In this document: positions 1 to 13,079 of the stretch, piece after piece
Layout of the letters: each line of letters begins with the position of its first letter
How positions within the stretch are numbered: position 1 is the first letter of the stretch
Assembly: GCA_008921705.1 (NCBI GenBank)
Contig: VFFE01007035.1
Location: 979,433-1,043,432, forward strand
From: Burhinus oedicnemus
Taxonomy: Eukaryota > Chordata > Aves > Charadriiformes > Burhinidae
Direction: 5' to 3'
Length of the DNA: 64,000 bases
Notes under the pieces: generated by a model
What the model was told of the DNA's origin: nothing
Database searches by the model: none
The model's input: only the letters and a program-made list of their open reading frames with translations
Position numbers and translations under genes: made by a program

Positions 1-1789
1 CATCACCTGGTTCATGCTGGACCCAAAGCCAAGGCACACTCCAGTATACAGGCAGTATCAAGGGCAGGAGGCATCTGCAGAACACATTAATTCCCACACT
101 TCAAGCCTGGCATAAACTTCAGTGTTTTGCGGGTGTACGCCAAGTCTCATCTTACACACTCATGCTATACTCATGCATTAGGCTATGCTGCCGTGCTACC
201 GGACAGCGAAACCTCAAATCTGTGTAAATCAGCGCTAACCAGCTCTTAACTGGAGAGGTGCTGAGCCCCACAGCCTGGAAGTGGAGATTTCCAAGCTCTC
301 AGGCTTTCAGGGCGAAACTCAGCTTCCTCCTGCTCAAGACCGGATTGTCTCTACAGAAACCAGAAATTATGCCAACCCTCTCAAGACAGTTTCAGTCTGG
401 ATCCCCATTCATTTTTGTCGCAGTGAATTGCTGACAGCCTGTTCGGTGACTTAAGTGACTTCTTAATGAGCATAAACCTCCCCATTTTGGCCTTCCTTCC
501 CTCTCCCTTACTCCACGCTCCCCTTGGCAGAGCAGCTCAGCATCAAGACGGACACAGAGAAACTCAAAGTCACAACTGACTTTTAAGCACTTCAGCACTG
601 GCCGGCACTTGTGCCCTCTGAAACACCCTTGGATAACTACCAGGGCAGAGTGCCCGTCCTCTGCCAAATGACTTACAATGATTTCTTTGGATCTCAGGGA
701 GGCATTTTACATTAATCCTGACTGTGCGACATCTGCGCTCTGGATTAAGAGAGGCTTTTATTTTCCAGAGCTGTCAATCTGGTATTTTTCCATGCCCAAT
801 AAATTCACTTTTTCTATAAACAAAAAAATAACAAAGAGAGAAGATGACAAACTACAAGGCGATTTAAGTCTTGAAATTTCTGGCTGCTTTTCCTTTCCTA
901 GTGAGGGATCAAGACATACTGCTACAGCTTCATTCAGCAAGGGCTTATGGAAATCTCATTTTGATACTAAAATGATGTTTCCAAATGTATGTTTTGCTCA
1001 TTGAAGAATTCACCCTCATTTATCTCTCCTATTGGACAGAAAAGGAACAATAAATTATTCCAGCCCCAAAAGCAAATAGCCAGTGACAAAAAAAATAAAA
1101 GGAGCAGATTGCCACTTGCTTTTCACTTATCTGCCTAAACATTTCAAAATATCTTCTTATTATGTAAAATATGTCTGGCTCAGCTTTGGATGGGGCCTAC
1201 TGTGGCTGCATCTCCATGGCAATAGCAATGAGAGATGGCAGCCAAAACTGTACAGCCTCAAATTGACCTTCTTTTCTCGTAATTTCACTGATGAGGTGTG
1301 GGTTTCTCCTGCCACAAGACTTGATAACGGAGCGGTATTAGGTGACCCATTCTGTTTTTCAAGTGTTGGTTAAAGCTGGAGTTGTCTTTCCTTTGGATGA
1401 AGCTGGTAATCAAGGACTCAAATAAAAATCCAGGAAGTACTTCAGATCTTCATTAGAAATAAAGTTGGCATAAGCAATGCCAACTGGGGGCTAAAAAAGC
1501 TTTTTCAGCTATCAGCCAGACAAATGGACTTGCAGAAGGTGGTATAAGCACCACAAAAAGTAAACCCATGCTTTTTGTTTCGCAGATATTTTTTCAGCAA
1601 GCACAGAGGATACTCTTCATGTAGGTGCACTGGCTGACATACCCGGCAAGGGGGTACGATGTGATTTGGCAGTGTAGATGAAAAAAGACACCAGCAGAAG
1701 GGAAACCAGGACAAGGGATTTGTAATGGAGACCGGTAAGTTCCAGGGACTCAATTTTTAATGACATAATTTTAAGGAAATTCCACACAG
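1..1789. other. Non-repetitive, non-coding stretch
   Basis: I see no exon, RNA gene or recognisable repeat here. Open frames of 60 to 108 codons occur on both strands and overlap each other (for example around 680-1000 on plus and 760-940 on minus), which is typical of chance frames. The part from about 1140 to 1330 has mixed composition, with a CCATGGCAA core (one half of an RFX X-box) at 1214-1222, and could be a conserved non-coding block. That is only a guess from its look. Confidence 0.5.
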
Positions 1790-2215
1790 GATATCATAAG
1801 ATCACAGAAATGCTGGTTGGAAGCAATCTCTAAAAGTCTTCAGTCTAACGTTCCACTCATAGCAAGACTATTGCTGACAGTAGCTCAGGTCAGCCAACGC
1901 TTTGTCTGGCCAAGTCTTAAAAGCCTCCAAGGACAGAGATACCATGACGGCTTGGGTAAACAGGAGCGGTTCCAGTGCTGCTCCACCCTCCTTGCAAAAA
2001 ATTTTTCCTTATGTCTAATTTAAACCTCCCAAGCTGCAATTTTGTATTGCTTACTGTTTCATCATGTGGCATTCCTTAGAGTTTGACACTGACATCTTTG
2101 TAACTGCCCTTCAGATAGCTGTAGGAGGCTATTTGATCACCCCTGTACCTCCTCTTCACTGGTCTAAAACAGCCTGCACCCCTCTCTAAAAAACGTGCTC
2201 AAGGCTCTTCAATAT
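1790..2215 (-). mobile_element. CR1 LINE 3' fragment (antisense)
   Basis: Read on the plus strand, this follows the reverse complement of the avian CR1 3' end: a degraded tail (atcataagatcacagaaatg), then a GGTTGGAAG box, then the parts corresponding to 'aagcctccaaggacagagat', 'tttttccttatgtctaattt' and 'cccttcagatagctgtagg'. The LINE therefore runs on the minus strand with its 3' end at about 1790 and is truncated at its 5' side near 2215. Many substitutions and small indels mean an old insertion. It carries no usable ORF. The family match is from memory of CR1 consensus sequences, and the 2215 boundary is approximate. Confidence 0.85.
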
Positions 2216-3119
2216 CTTGGCCGCAAATGCAGATGGCTCTGAGCAGCACCCCAGTGTGACAGCCCTTGGGTGGAGCCTGGTATGGTCACACGGATCTTCT
2301 CTTCAGCCCCATTTGAACCTAGCTAATTTCATGTCCTGGGTACCCTCCCACAGCGATGGGCTCTACTGCTTAATGAATTACATCTTAGGTGGAAAAGGCA
2401 ATTCTCTTCAATATTTTTCAACCCAGCCTTGCTTTCCCTGAATATTCCTAGGGCTCGGAGCAAGAAGACTGAGCAGACCTTTACCAATCTTCACCCCAGC
2501 ATATGTATTTCACCATGGCTTCCCTTGTCCATCTAAGATAAGTATCAGTAAAATAACCATTTATTTAAAGCAAAGGTGTGAAACACCTTGGCTTTTTGGC
2601 TGTGTTTTTGTTTTGTTTTTAATTCACTGCATCCTCTTGATATTAAGCAGAAACGCCAGATTACTTGTGATCTCAGAGGGAAGGTGCTACACCCGAAAAC
2701 TGGGCTGACGCAGTAGCTCAGCGCTGACTCAGAGGGAGAAAACTCGCCTCACAAACCTCACCATTCCTTCCTCTGGCACCCTGGATTCTCCCTGGCAATC
2801 CCCCATGCAAAGATCGATCATGCCTGAGCTTGATTAGCTGGTGAGATAAGACGAGCACACAGCCCAAGCAGGGATGGCTCTAGGCCAGGGAGAAGTCACA
2901 CATGCTGGCAAAACCAACTCAAGTGATTTCAAGAGAAAAGAAAGAGTAACAGAATGCATTATTCTTTAAGAATAGCACAAGGAAGTGTCTACTGCAAACA
3001 CAAGTCAAGGTTCCTCCTTAAAGCTGTGTAATGATTTCAGGTAATAATTTTATTTAGGAATGAAATGTCTATTCTTGATTTGTCCCGTAAGTGGGAGAAC
3101 TGAGCAGCAAACAAGAAGA
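2216..3119. other. Unique non-coding stretch
   Basis: No gene or clear repeat is seen. A 74-codon plus-strand frame beginning in the CR1 flank has no family signature. The sequence near 2690-2770 is somewhat GC-richer, but there is no CpG cluster. Confidence 0.45.
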
Positions 3120-3215
3120 AGGGAGTGCGGGGTCCTGGTCTGGGCTCTCCCACTAACAGAGCAAACTTTTGCACGTCACTAACTTTGGTTTCTCCTAATA
3201 CTAGCTCTTTATTTA
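3120..3215 (+). mobile_element. MIR-like SINE relic
   Basis: The order of short boxes fits the MIR core in sense: 'gtcctggtctgggctctccc', 'cactaacag', then 'gcacgtcactaactttggtt' and 'tctcc'. In MIR these correspond to 'ctgggttct..ggctctgccactgac' and 'gggcaagtcacttaac..ctcagtttcc'. Only the core is recognisable; the tRNA-like head and the tail are not visible. MIRs are ancient tRNA-derived SINEs known across amniotes, so heavy decay is expected. Confidence 0.5.
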
Positions 3216-5270
3216 GCAGTCTCCATGCTCTTTAGAGGATATCCTTTGCCATGTACATATATTGTACCCTCTACAGTGAGTCCTGATCTCATTTCAGTAC
3301 TTGATACTATTTGTAAATGCTGAAGATTTGTCCGTGTCCTGTCCTCCTTCTTATGTGTTTGGGACTAATTGCCTTCTGGATGAAAAGAGAAAGTACTGCA
3401 TTCATTATTTCTTTCCATTACACTTGCAAATATTCAAATTAAAGTTCTGAGTTTCATTCTCTATTATATTCTCAATGACCTTCAAGTGCCAAGTAATTCA
3501 GCTGAGTCTTTCATGTACTAAGAATACCCTAAGTTAGCTGCACAGGGATCAACAAAGGTGGGACTGATTGTACCTGATTTCAGTCATCTGGTAGGTAGCT
3601 GCCTTATCTCTCCAGTTTGGCACTTTCCATCATACTGAACCAAGAGAGATGGAAGCATCCGGAGAAAGACGGCCACGGCCGGCAGCCTGAGACAGCTGAG
3701 CTGAACTGCCCTCCAAATGCATCCCTGTTGTCATTGGATTAAAAAGTGAGCCTAAATGATGAGATACCAAATCCTGAGATTTTTAACATAGGATGAGATG
3801 AAAATCACCACATCGGTCTGATACAAAGCCTAACGAAATAAATGAGGAAATTCCTGCCGAATGCCAGGAATCGGGTTCCACCCTGCAGTAGGATTATTAG
3901 CTAGTACACGAAACTGTCTCTGGGTCTGCTCCAAAGCCCACTAGAGTCAACAGTGTCTCACTACTCAATGTTAACAGGCATTGGATTAGGGCTTTGCTGG
4001 CATATCAATAGCATACTAGCGCAATATCTTTTACATTAAACATGTCTGGGTTTGTTTGTTCCAAGCTCAAGATACAGCGAATAAAATAACTTTACCCTTT
4101 AGAAAATGAACCCAAAGTCCCATAGCCTGCGCAGGGTCTGGCTCTTTTTTCCTTTTCTCTTTTACTAAATAACCACTACCAGTGCTGTGGAATGGAATTT
4201 ATTTGGAAGACAATTGCTCAAAATCAAATTAATTATTCCTACTCTCTTTACTTACCAATGCGTATGCTTAAAAGTAATTCCAAGCAGTTTGGATTTCACT
4301 AGTGATGGAGAGGCAATGGGAAGTGAGTACTCTTTTCTGCTATATTGTTACACAGCAAATGTGATTCATTCCTTTACCATCATTTCTTATTTTAATGTCA
4401 TGGTATTTTTCTTAGGGAGACATCTTCTTCTTTTCATCAACAGATAATAAAGAGAAAACCACTGAGTTTAATGTGGTGTAGAATTGTTTGATTTAAACAA
4501 TAGACTCTTTTCCTAGTTCTACATTCAGAAAATATTTATTGGTAAAATGACAGTAGCTAAGTGAGTGAGTTATAGAAGCCATAGCTGAGCTGAAGATGAG
4601 TTGATTGCTTTTCCTATTGGCTAAAACCAAGTGTATAATGTCGCTTTTGTTACATTGCTTTCCCTGTTCCCATGTTTATCTTACACATGGTCCCACATTC
4701 AGAAACAAATGGGCTTTCATAACTAAAGCAATTATGGGCTGACAGTGAGCTGCCATAGCAAGCTGTGTGCATGCTCTTAGCACAATTGGGGACCAGGGTG
4801 TGTTGGTTCAAAATCGTTTCTGGCGGTCAGACCTTCCTGGTGGTAATGTTGGTACCACAGCTCCGTGTATTGGTGGCTAGTGGGTCCTTTTTAACTGCAT
4901 ACGTGGTCTGCTGGGCTCCTCCAAAGCAGCAGGCTTTAGTAGACATTCCAGTATCTCCCACTCCTTTGTGTAGCATGACCTACCTACCAAGACTTGCATG
5001 ACTCTTAGCTTTCCAGCTGCCAAATGAAGCTGTCAAGTACAGCAACAAAAACCTGCCGTGATCCTCCCGATCACCAGGAACCAGGAGAGGTGGGCACTGG
5101 AGGAGAGGCAACCGACAAGCTTGAGTTTCTGCAGCACCAGTCACCCACACACACCCTTCCTCGCCGCATCCAGCAGCAAAATGTGCAATGAAAACTGCCA
5201 CCTCTCCCACACAGAGGGACGTGGGGGAATTTAATGGCTGTTACTGGTTGATCAAAGGCTCTCAGTGAGG
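3216..5270. other. Unique AT-rich non-coding stretch
   Basis: No exon, RNA gene or clear repeat recognised. Open frames at 4187-4447 (86 codons, plus) and 4765-5001 (78 codons, plus) are hydrophobic low-information translations with no motif and no flanking signals. The stretch is otherwise plain. Confidence 0.45.
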
Positions 5271-5287
5271 CTGACTCAGTGCCGAGT

Positions 5288-5318
5288 GAAGTCAATGGAA
5301 AGCCCTCCCATAGACTTC
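5288..5318. repeat. Imperfect inverted repeat in an amniote interspersed repeat motif
   Basis: The arm GAAGTCAATGG at 5288-5298 pairs with CCATAGACTTC at 5308-5318 with a single mismatch, around a 9-base loop. The surrounding words ('agtgaagtcaatgg', 'cccatagacttcagtgggct') match a motif seen many times in bird and reptile genomes ('cccattgacttcaatggg'), so this is probably a relic of an old interspersed repeat rather than a local structure with a function. I do not name the family. Confidence 0.5.
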
Positions 5319-5329
5319 AGTGGGCTGTG

Positions 5330-8300
5330 GATGAGACGCTATATTCATAGACTATTATTATTGTAATTGATTTATATGAATGCCATGTGTGCTAAAACAA
5401 TACAAAAGAGCAGAGCATTCAGAAAATAAATAAATCTTAATTACATCTTTTCCAAGTAACATGTCACAAATTTCTGGTAATCTGAAAAACTGCTGCTCCA
5501 GATGTCCACTCTCTCCCTCTCCCTTGTGTCAGTCTCTATACAATATTTAGGGTGCAGCTACAGGGAAATTATTGCATTATTCACAGTCCCTCTCCAGAAA
5601 TGTATCTTTTTCGCTTTACTTCCCTTTTCTCTCAGTGCTATTTTTTTTCCTGAATCACTGGAATAATTTAATAAAGACGGCAAAGAAGCCAGATGTTTCT
5701 GTTGTAAAGACAAGCTCAGTACCTGTAAGTCATGGAGGGGGCTTAATAAACATGAAGTGCCTATTCTTTAAAACATTCCAGAGTTTTGCATTCAATTTTC
5801 ATTTTGAAACCTGCCAGAGCTCTTCAAAGATTTTGTTACTTTTCAACATCATAATGCTCCTATCAAAGCAGGAACTCATCAAATCCATTCAGTAACAAAG
5901 CTACTAATCTCAACCTTTTCTTCCAAGACTTTTTTTTCCATGTAATTTCATAGCATCAGGATGTCCTGCCACAGTTTAAGAAAGCAAGCCAAAAATTCCA
6001 TGGGATATAGCTTTTTCTAAGTATGCTTTACCCCAGCTTGCCAGTTACAAAAGGATCAATTGATTTCTAGCCATTGAAAAATAAAGTAAAATTAAAAAAA
6101 AAAAAAGAAACCAGAAACAACACATAATTCTAACAAGTCACCTTTTTAGGGATCTGTAAGAACTTTGCCAGACCAGCATATTCATAGAATAGCAAAAACA
6201 CATGGAACTTTAGTATAATAAAGATGAATAAATGGCAGCTTCATGACAGATACTGTTGAATGGCTCAAACCTTCCCCTGCATTGCTGGCCAACCAGCGGA
6301 TACTAAGAATATTTTGCTGTCTGCACTACTTTGGATGTGTATCGCCCAAATAAAGAATCCAATAGCTGCTTCCAAATGAAGTCATGTTTCCTACGACAAA
6401 GATCTGTATTTTCATTGCAGGCACTGCAAGGTCCGTATCTAAACTTATCACACATCCTTATATACAGGATGAAAGTCAACAAAGACAGAAAGTCTTCACA
6501 ACATTTAACTTCATATACCTGCATGCACTACAAGTCATCCTCAAGCTGACTGCTGCCCAGGAGGACATCTCCTTCAGTTTTCTGTCATTTAAAGCAAAAT
6601 TGACCTTATACCACCACACTCACCAAATTCCAGAACAACAACGTGCACTCTCCCTTAATCAGTAAGACACCCGTAATTGATGTTATTCAACCTACAGACA
6701 CCAGTTCCATCACCACCCTTCAGGGAGACATCCTGGGTCCTTTAGGTGAGAGTTTCTCCTGCCCAACCCTCAGGACCACAGCCTGGGAGGGCATCCTCAT
6801 CTATTGGACCTCTCTGTAGGTCTTAGAGGTCTTTGCATGCAGCTTAGATCAAAACCTTCCAAATTTTTCCACCAAAGTATCTGTAAGAAATGGCCTTCCT
6901 TTCCATCCAGACACTTAAAAACCCTGCTTCTCTTTACCTGTTTGAGTCCTCACATTACCTTTTTTCCTGAGCTTGAGATACACAGTTATTTTGAGCATAT
7001 AACCCTCCCGACTCTTGCTACGAATCCCATCGTTTTGATGATCTTGCCCGTACCTCTATTTTGCTCTCTTTTCCTCTTTGGCTACCAAACCAAAACTATT
7101 TGTCTTCACCTCTTCAAGGATAACCTCTTGCTAGTGATAATCTCTCATGTGGTATCAAAGGGTTAATTTACATTTCCAGTTGTCCCACGATGGCTTCCTC
7201 ACCCCTGGCTACATTTTCAAAGAAATTCACTCACTCCGTCTCTCCTGTTTTCTCCTATACCTCATTGCTCTTGGCCACTCTGTCTTAAAACTCTCCTTCA
7301 TCTAAAATAAAACTGGCAAGCAGTTTGGCTGCCTGCACACCAAGAGCACTCCAGTGGCAAAATCCATTTTCCCAGTCTTTTTCTGTATGCACTCATTATC
7401 TCGGCAGATGCTCAGCAGGAAGACCTTTGGGGTGATGCCTGCCTTTCTCATGTACAAATGCTTCTGTGCATTTGTGATGGATGCCACTGCATTACAAATC
7501 TGAATTTACAATTCATTCTTCTCCTATTCATCACACTGCTGTTGTCCAATCAAAAACCAGAGTCAACATCAGCTGATTCAGTAACTAATCACAAATTAAT
7601 AAACAATGAAAAGCGTGTGGAGGCAGTTTATAAATTAACCTGTGGCATGGACTGCTTTCCCATAAATTGTTCACTGAACAGTTATGAGGAGACAGTATTT
7701 TTTGTAATGAATAATTTGACTAGCTTAAGACAACAGTTACGTCTGGGCATTTATTACACCAAATACACTCATTTAGAAAGCAGACATCCAAAACCACTTC
7801 ATAATTTGCAATATGGCAGAGAGGAGTTAGTGGTTATCCACCCAAACAAAACAATTTCTTTTAGCAAAAGAGGGAATTTATTGGAAAGGAGAACTTGGGA
7901 GAGTTCTTCTGCATTGATAACATATATTAGTTTCATATTTCTTAAATACACAAAGTGAAAAAATATGATCATATACTAAAAAAAATTCAGTCCTATGCAA
8001 TAAACTTCAGAAAATGAAGTATCTGGTTTTTAAAGACACATACCGGATATTTGAGGATTTTGTTAACTTAGACTGTCAACTCTAATGCTTGATTATGGAC
8101 AAGACAAGTTTTACAGGACCATTGCCTACCTGTAAATTTCAATATATTCTTGAATTCTTTTTTGATGTACATAAAAAAAATCTTTAAGCATACTGTCATG
8201 ATTTTAAGTGGATTTGAACAATAAAAGAAGAATGTTTGCTGCCTGCCTGGGAAGTGCACCATTGTGTCTTCAAAACGAAAAACACAAAACGTTGAGCAAA

Positions 8301-10345
8301 AAGCAGGAAGAAAAGACAACCAGAGAGTGATAAATGCCTGGTATTTTAACTTGCTTGGCTGTGAGGTGTGACTGAAAACAGCAAGAAAAAAGCAAGAGGG
8401 GACCAGCTGGAAAGAAATACTGAAATGACAGTAGAATGAAATTGAATGAAATAGAACAGAAACAGCTTTTCTAGACTTGATCTGAGAAATACTGCATGGG
8501 CTCTAAGATACATATGCAAAAAGGCTGCAAATTTTCTAAGAAGCAGAACTAGCAAAAATATTTAAAATATTAACATCCTGCATGTTGTTGCATTTTTTAA
8601 AACCAGGTATTATCAGTTCTAAGAAGCCAGGGTAAATATTTAGGGTGCAAAAAATGTTTGTTTAATCAGTTCTAGGAACTTTTAAAACCCCAAAATTTGA
8701 AGTGTCTCTGCTAGGAAGAAAGGAAAGAGGCCATTCAGTAACTCTGACCTATCAGCTCTTCAGGGAATCATCCTGCTGTATTCCCAGATTGCCATAAAAT
8801 GTTATGAGAAAGTGAGTCCTGAATTTTTGGATGGATCCAGGTGGAAACACGAAAGGTGGGCTCCATCAATGGGAATATGTGTTTAGGATCCCAAGAGTGT
8901 TCATATTTGAATTACTAACCCAAACTTTCCCTGCAAATGTTAGCCGTGAGGTTGTCCTACGTGCACGGTGACTTTAGTGAAACACCACGTAGGATAAGAC
9001 GGTGCTCATGGGCAACAAGGGTGGGCAAACCTTGCTCGGGGACCGTGAAATCCCTAGGCAGGGCTTATTTTGGGGGTTTTAGCTTGTACGGCAGCTAAGC
9101 CATTTAGCTCTTGGCCCACGATTGCCTCAACAGTTTGTTAACATAAATAAACCATAATAGTGAGGTACACAGTAATGATTTCAACCAGCACCTTGCGAGC
9201 TTGGTAGCACCACCCCAGATTTTAGAAATACTGGTGATGTTACTTCCTCCTCAGTGCAGTATCTACAAGCGCAGTAACCTCCCCTCCTCTTCTTTCAAAT
9301 ACAACCCATCCTTTAGACCTTCACCCTTGTGGAAATCCAGGGGGATTTTTTCCCTTTATCTGACTGAGCCTGGATCAGGCCTGAACTTGGCAAAGGAAAC
9401 ACTCCGAGCACACACAAAAAATGTACATTTGGGAAGAATCCTGACTTGTTTTCTTAAAGATGAAAACTCTGCAGAGCACAGGACAGGAAATAATGTGATC
9501 ATGGGTGGTTTCCTCCTCCAAAGCAGCTCATACGCTGCAGCTGAGACAACACATACGGCGGGACTGGAGTGGAGTTTCCCCAGATCCCTCAAATGGGGTT
9601 TCACAGCACTAAGAGAGCTGCAGCTGGAGGTAAACATGGTTTCTTGAGGCGTGTCCACTCAAGGTGGAAGAATTCAGTGCTCTTCTTCATAAGCTGGAGC
9701 TGGTTTTCTCAATGGGATGCGCTACTGCTTGCTCTCTGCTTTGAGAAGCGATAAGTCTGCTTTTCAGTAGGCTATTTGACATATTTTCATTCTCTGTGGT
9801 TTCCTCACAGAAACCAGACACAAAGCCAGTGATGGATAGCCCCACACCAGAAGGCCATTTCAGCAGCCTACGCGGCGATGCCATACAGAGAGGAGGACGC
9901 TCGGCCCATGAAGTCAAACATAGCGGTGAAGATTGATCTCTTCTGGAATTCCTGCCTGATGCACTGACCATTAAGTTATGCAAACATGCTAATTCGCAAC
10001 GCAGAATAAAGCAACTGCCTCCTGCCTTTCCAGGAATGTTTAATTTGGGGCCCAGCAGGGAGAAGACTTTCTGTTAACATGAACATTTTGTTAGTTTTAG
10101 CAACAGGGAATGTAAACTACAATGGAAAAAGTAATGAATGAATATTGAGAAGGAAGCTCAAGGTTAAAATTTGTGTCCTCCAATAAATCAAAATGTGTCT
10201 GAGGGGTTAGCACCACAGGCACACAGACTTTAAGAATTATTCTGTTCTTTTGCAAAAGTCTGAAGTGTGCCAGGAGAATTATTTGTGGTCCACTGTGCCC
10301 TAAACCCAGATCTCCAAAGTAAGCAGGAGCTCTAACTGAACAGGA
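5330..10345. other. Long AT-rich non-coding stretch
   Basis: No gene recognised. It contains a 13-base A run at 6094-6106. The longest open frame outside any repeat is at 7458-7958 on the plus strand (166 codons). That frame lies in AT-rich sequence, has no recognisable domain and is treated as chance. The block 5340-5480, rich in AATAAAT and TTAATTACA words, looks like conserved non-coding DNA, but this cannot be shown here. Confidence 0.45.
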
Positions 10346-10380
10346 ATTAGGCACCTAAGTATCTGAGAAGATTTGAGCCT
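10346..10380. repeat. Relic of 'taggcacctaag' amniote repeat
   Basis: The words 'attaggcacctaagtatctg' and 'gatttgagcct' resemble the recurrent 'aggcacctaagt...gatttgggcct' theme found in many reptile and bird interspersed repeats. The same theme is richer at 53300-53720. Only a short piece is recognisable, so boundaries and family are uncertain. Confidence 0.35.
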
Positions 10381-11746
10381 CTGCTTACAACTCACTATGG
10401 CATTGTACCTACTGGAGGTATTGTACAAACCCAGACAGAAAACAATACCTGCTCAGAAGATCTGATAATTTAAATAAAGAGTGGATGAAAGGATGTGTTT
10501 GCACTTCCTCAGGTCTGCAGTCAGACCGCTGAAGGTGGGCCAAGATGATGCAGGCATTTTCAAAGGTCATACGGAGAGACACTGGCAGACCTTGGAAAAA
10601 CTAGATGTTTAATCACCATTTTCCTTACACTCATTCCTTTCCCTGTCTCAATGTCTTCAGCACTCTGTCCACTTAAAAAGGTCTTGTCCCTAAAAACAGT
10701 GGGTGTGTCCTATGATCACAGCTCTTATCCTGGCATCTAATTTGATCCTCAAAGGGGAACAGTGGCAGAGAGAACACAGGAGGAGGAGGGACACCGGTGT
10801 CCACACAACAGAGCTAGCAGGACATCCCATCACACCGTTATCTTTCAGTGAGGACAACCCACTGCCCACCTGAGCTTCTCGAATCATCAGGCGCCATGAA
10901 CTCTTCAGTCGCCTGATGATTTTCTAGCATGCCTCCAGTGCCCCCAGCATCCTTTCATTTCCCAGAACCAAGCTGCAACAAAGAGTTCATCTATCCCGCT
11001 CCCTGAATTAGGCCCCCGCTTTTTTCTCCAGCTGCAGAGGCCAAGCATCGATCCCTGCCCGAGAGGCTGGACTCGGTCCTGTTCTTAACTCTCTTTGTCC
11101 CACCCAGGAGCATGCTGTCTGCACAGCCCATAGCACTCTGCTTACACAACGCAACTGAGGAGAGAGGGGTTTTCCCTTCTTCCCTCTTCCAGAATTGTCA
11201 AGTACTTTCTGCTAGATCAAAAGAGAAGCAAATTAGTCAATCACACCAGTGGCACGGCACGTCAACTTCCCAGAACGGCTGTGCGCGCATTGCCAGCTCA
11301 CCGCAGGTGCAGCTTACTTCTACAAGCAGAGCTATCCATCATCCCTGACATAAACCATCAAGCTTGGACAGAGAGGCCCCTCCAGCCTAGCGCTGTTGTC
11401 TCTGGAGCAGAAAAGTCACAGTAGACGTGATGCCTCATCACCACATTTGTTGGTTTAGTCCTGGCTGGGCCACAGAGAGCAGGCTGGAGCACACAGCAGT
11501 CACCGGTGGGTGCCCAGCACGGTTTGGACACCCCGTGCTGCAGCACCATGGGCAGAAAGCACGGCAATCCCGCAGCTCGACGTTATCACACCTTGGCTGT
11601 GCTGGGCAACCTTCCTGAACGGTGCTTGGTGTCCTTGCCCCCTTTCCTATCATATCTGGACTTCTGGCTTTATTGGGAGTGACGACAACCATGCTGTCCT
11701 CTGGGGCAGCTGCTCTGGGCAGCGGTGCAGCTGGCAGGTCCTGGCT

Positions 11747-11761
11747 CTGCTGCTGCTGCTG
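11747..11761. repeat. (CTG)5 microsatellite
   Basis: Five perfect CTG units lie in a moderately GC-rich patch. In one frame they read as a short leucine run and in another as alanine or cysteine runs, which explains some spurious open frames. Confidence 0.9.
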
Positions 11762-11928
11762 CTCAAGCCCCATGACCACATATCAGCCAGGGCACAAATT
11801 CCACACGCCTGTGTACACCTCTCCAGCCAAAAATACCTTCCTCCCTCTCCCCTTGTCTCCTTTTAAAGCTTCACGAGCTCGATGAGTTGGTTTTGGTTGA
11901 ACTTTATAAATCATTTTGTTATTTCTCT

Positions 11929-11941
11929 TGTGTGTGTGTGA
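11929..11941. repeat. (TG)n microsatellite
   Basis: A short perfect TG run of about six units in AT-rich surroundings. Confidence 0.85.
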
Positions 11942-13079
11942 ACACAGAAATAAAGTGATGTGAAGGGCAGGAAATTCTTCTGGTTTACGTGTTCGGTGTT
12001 CGGTTGGATGTGCAAAGTGGGTGAGAAGGAACTTAATCACAGTGGTTTTGAGGTTTTCAGACTATGGGGAAAAGACTGAACTGCCTCCTGACCCTGATTT
12101 ACATTAAGAGTTGAATCTGACGGTACGAATATCTCTGTAGTGATGAACCTCCTCTGTAGCTACACCAACAATCAATTTGGCATCTTCTCCTCTCCTTTCC
12201 CCAACTGCTTTTATAGCAAGGACACAGTAACAAAACAGACATCTTTTTTTAATAAACAGACCTAACTCCTTGTTATTACACGATAACCAGCCCCAGGATG
12301 TTATCAAAACAGAGCCACACGTGTTGCTAGCAGCAGGCACACCATCTCCAGCCCCACGCTCCAGCACTGTCAAACACCCTCCTTCAGAGGTAGCAAAGAG
12401 CACGAAACCACTTCGGATCAGCCCGTGTCCCCAGCTCACATCGGCGTGCCTAAAAATAAACATGTTGCGGCCTGACAAGTAATTATATCTAATTGGCGCC
12501 CAACACTGCTCTCCCAGGGTGGAGGCAGGAGGCCAAGGCGAGAGGATCTGCTACCAGTCCATCCTCCCGCAGCTTCCCAGCAGCGAGGCGGGAGCCGGCA
12601 GAGAGAAGGGGTACACCACGCTACGCCAAAGCTGAGCCGTAATTCTCTGCTTGAACTCAGCATGAGTCAAAACAACCCTTCGTCATCTTCGCTCGCTGTC
12701 GGAAGAGCAGCGCTGTTGCGCTGAGGCTGAGCGAGCCCCTGAAATCGCACTCTGGTGAGGATCGGTCCCTGCTCATCCTGAACCTCATGCCCGTCAGGGC
12801 ACTTAGAGACTGGCTCACAGTACCTAAAACAGCTGTGCAAGAAAAATAATCCCCTGTGGCCCCTGGTTCTTTTACAAGCAGTTCAGGCCAGTGCTGCTGA
12901 TGGATGCTGAGGCGGTTGCTTTCTGCAGAGGACAGCTGAGGTGGTCGCGTTCGTGTCTCGAGAGCTGAGCAGCATAAAAAATGAGAAGTCTCCTACAAAC
13001 AGGTCTCTGCTGCATGACACCAATTGCTCTCGGCCAAGAATTATGGTGAGTGGAAAGCTCAAGTGGAGTTTGGTTCAAG

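Larger units (their letters stand above)
10385..13075. other. Unique stretch with moderate-GC patches
   Basis: No exon or RNA gene recognised. Patches at 11440-11780 and 12490-12760 are GC-richer than the surroundings and therefore carry overlapping open frames on both strands (up to 118 and 124 codons). None has a protein signature, and the opposite-strand overlap argues for base composition rather than coding. Simple repeats inside are listed separately. Confidence 0.45.

Noticed and set aside
9201..9647. 148-codon plus-strand frame
   Set aside because: A 100-codon minus-strand frame overlaps it, there is no motif, and the start is not in a recognisable context.
12104..12478. 124-codon minus-strand frame
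   Set aside because: No domain recognised; a plus-strand frame overlaps it and the flanks show no gene structure.
12493..12510. TGGCGCCCAAC-like word resembling a lysine-tRNA primer binding site of a retroelement
   Set aside because: The match stops after about 11 bases, and no LTR ends, polypurine tract or gag/pol-like frame is visible on either side.
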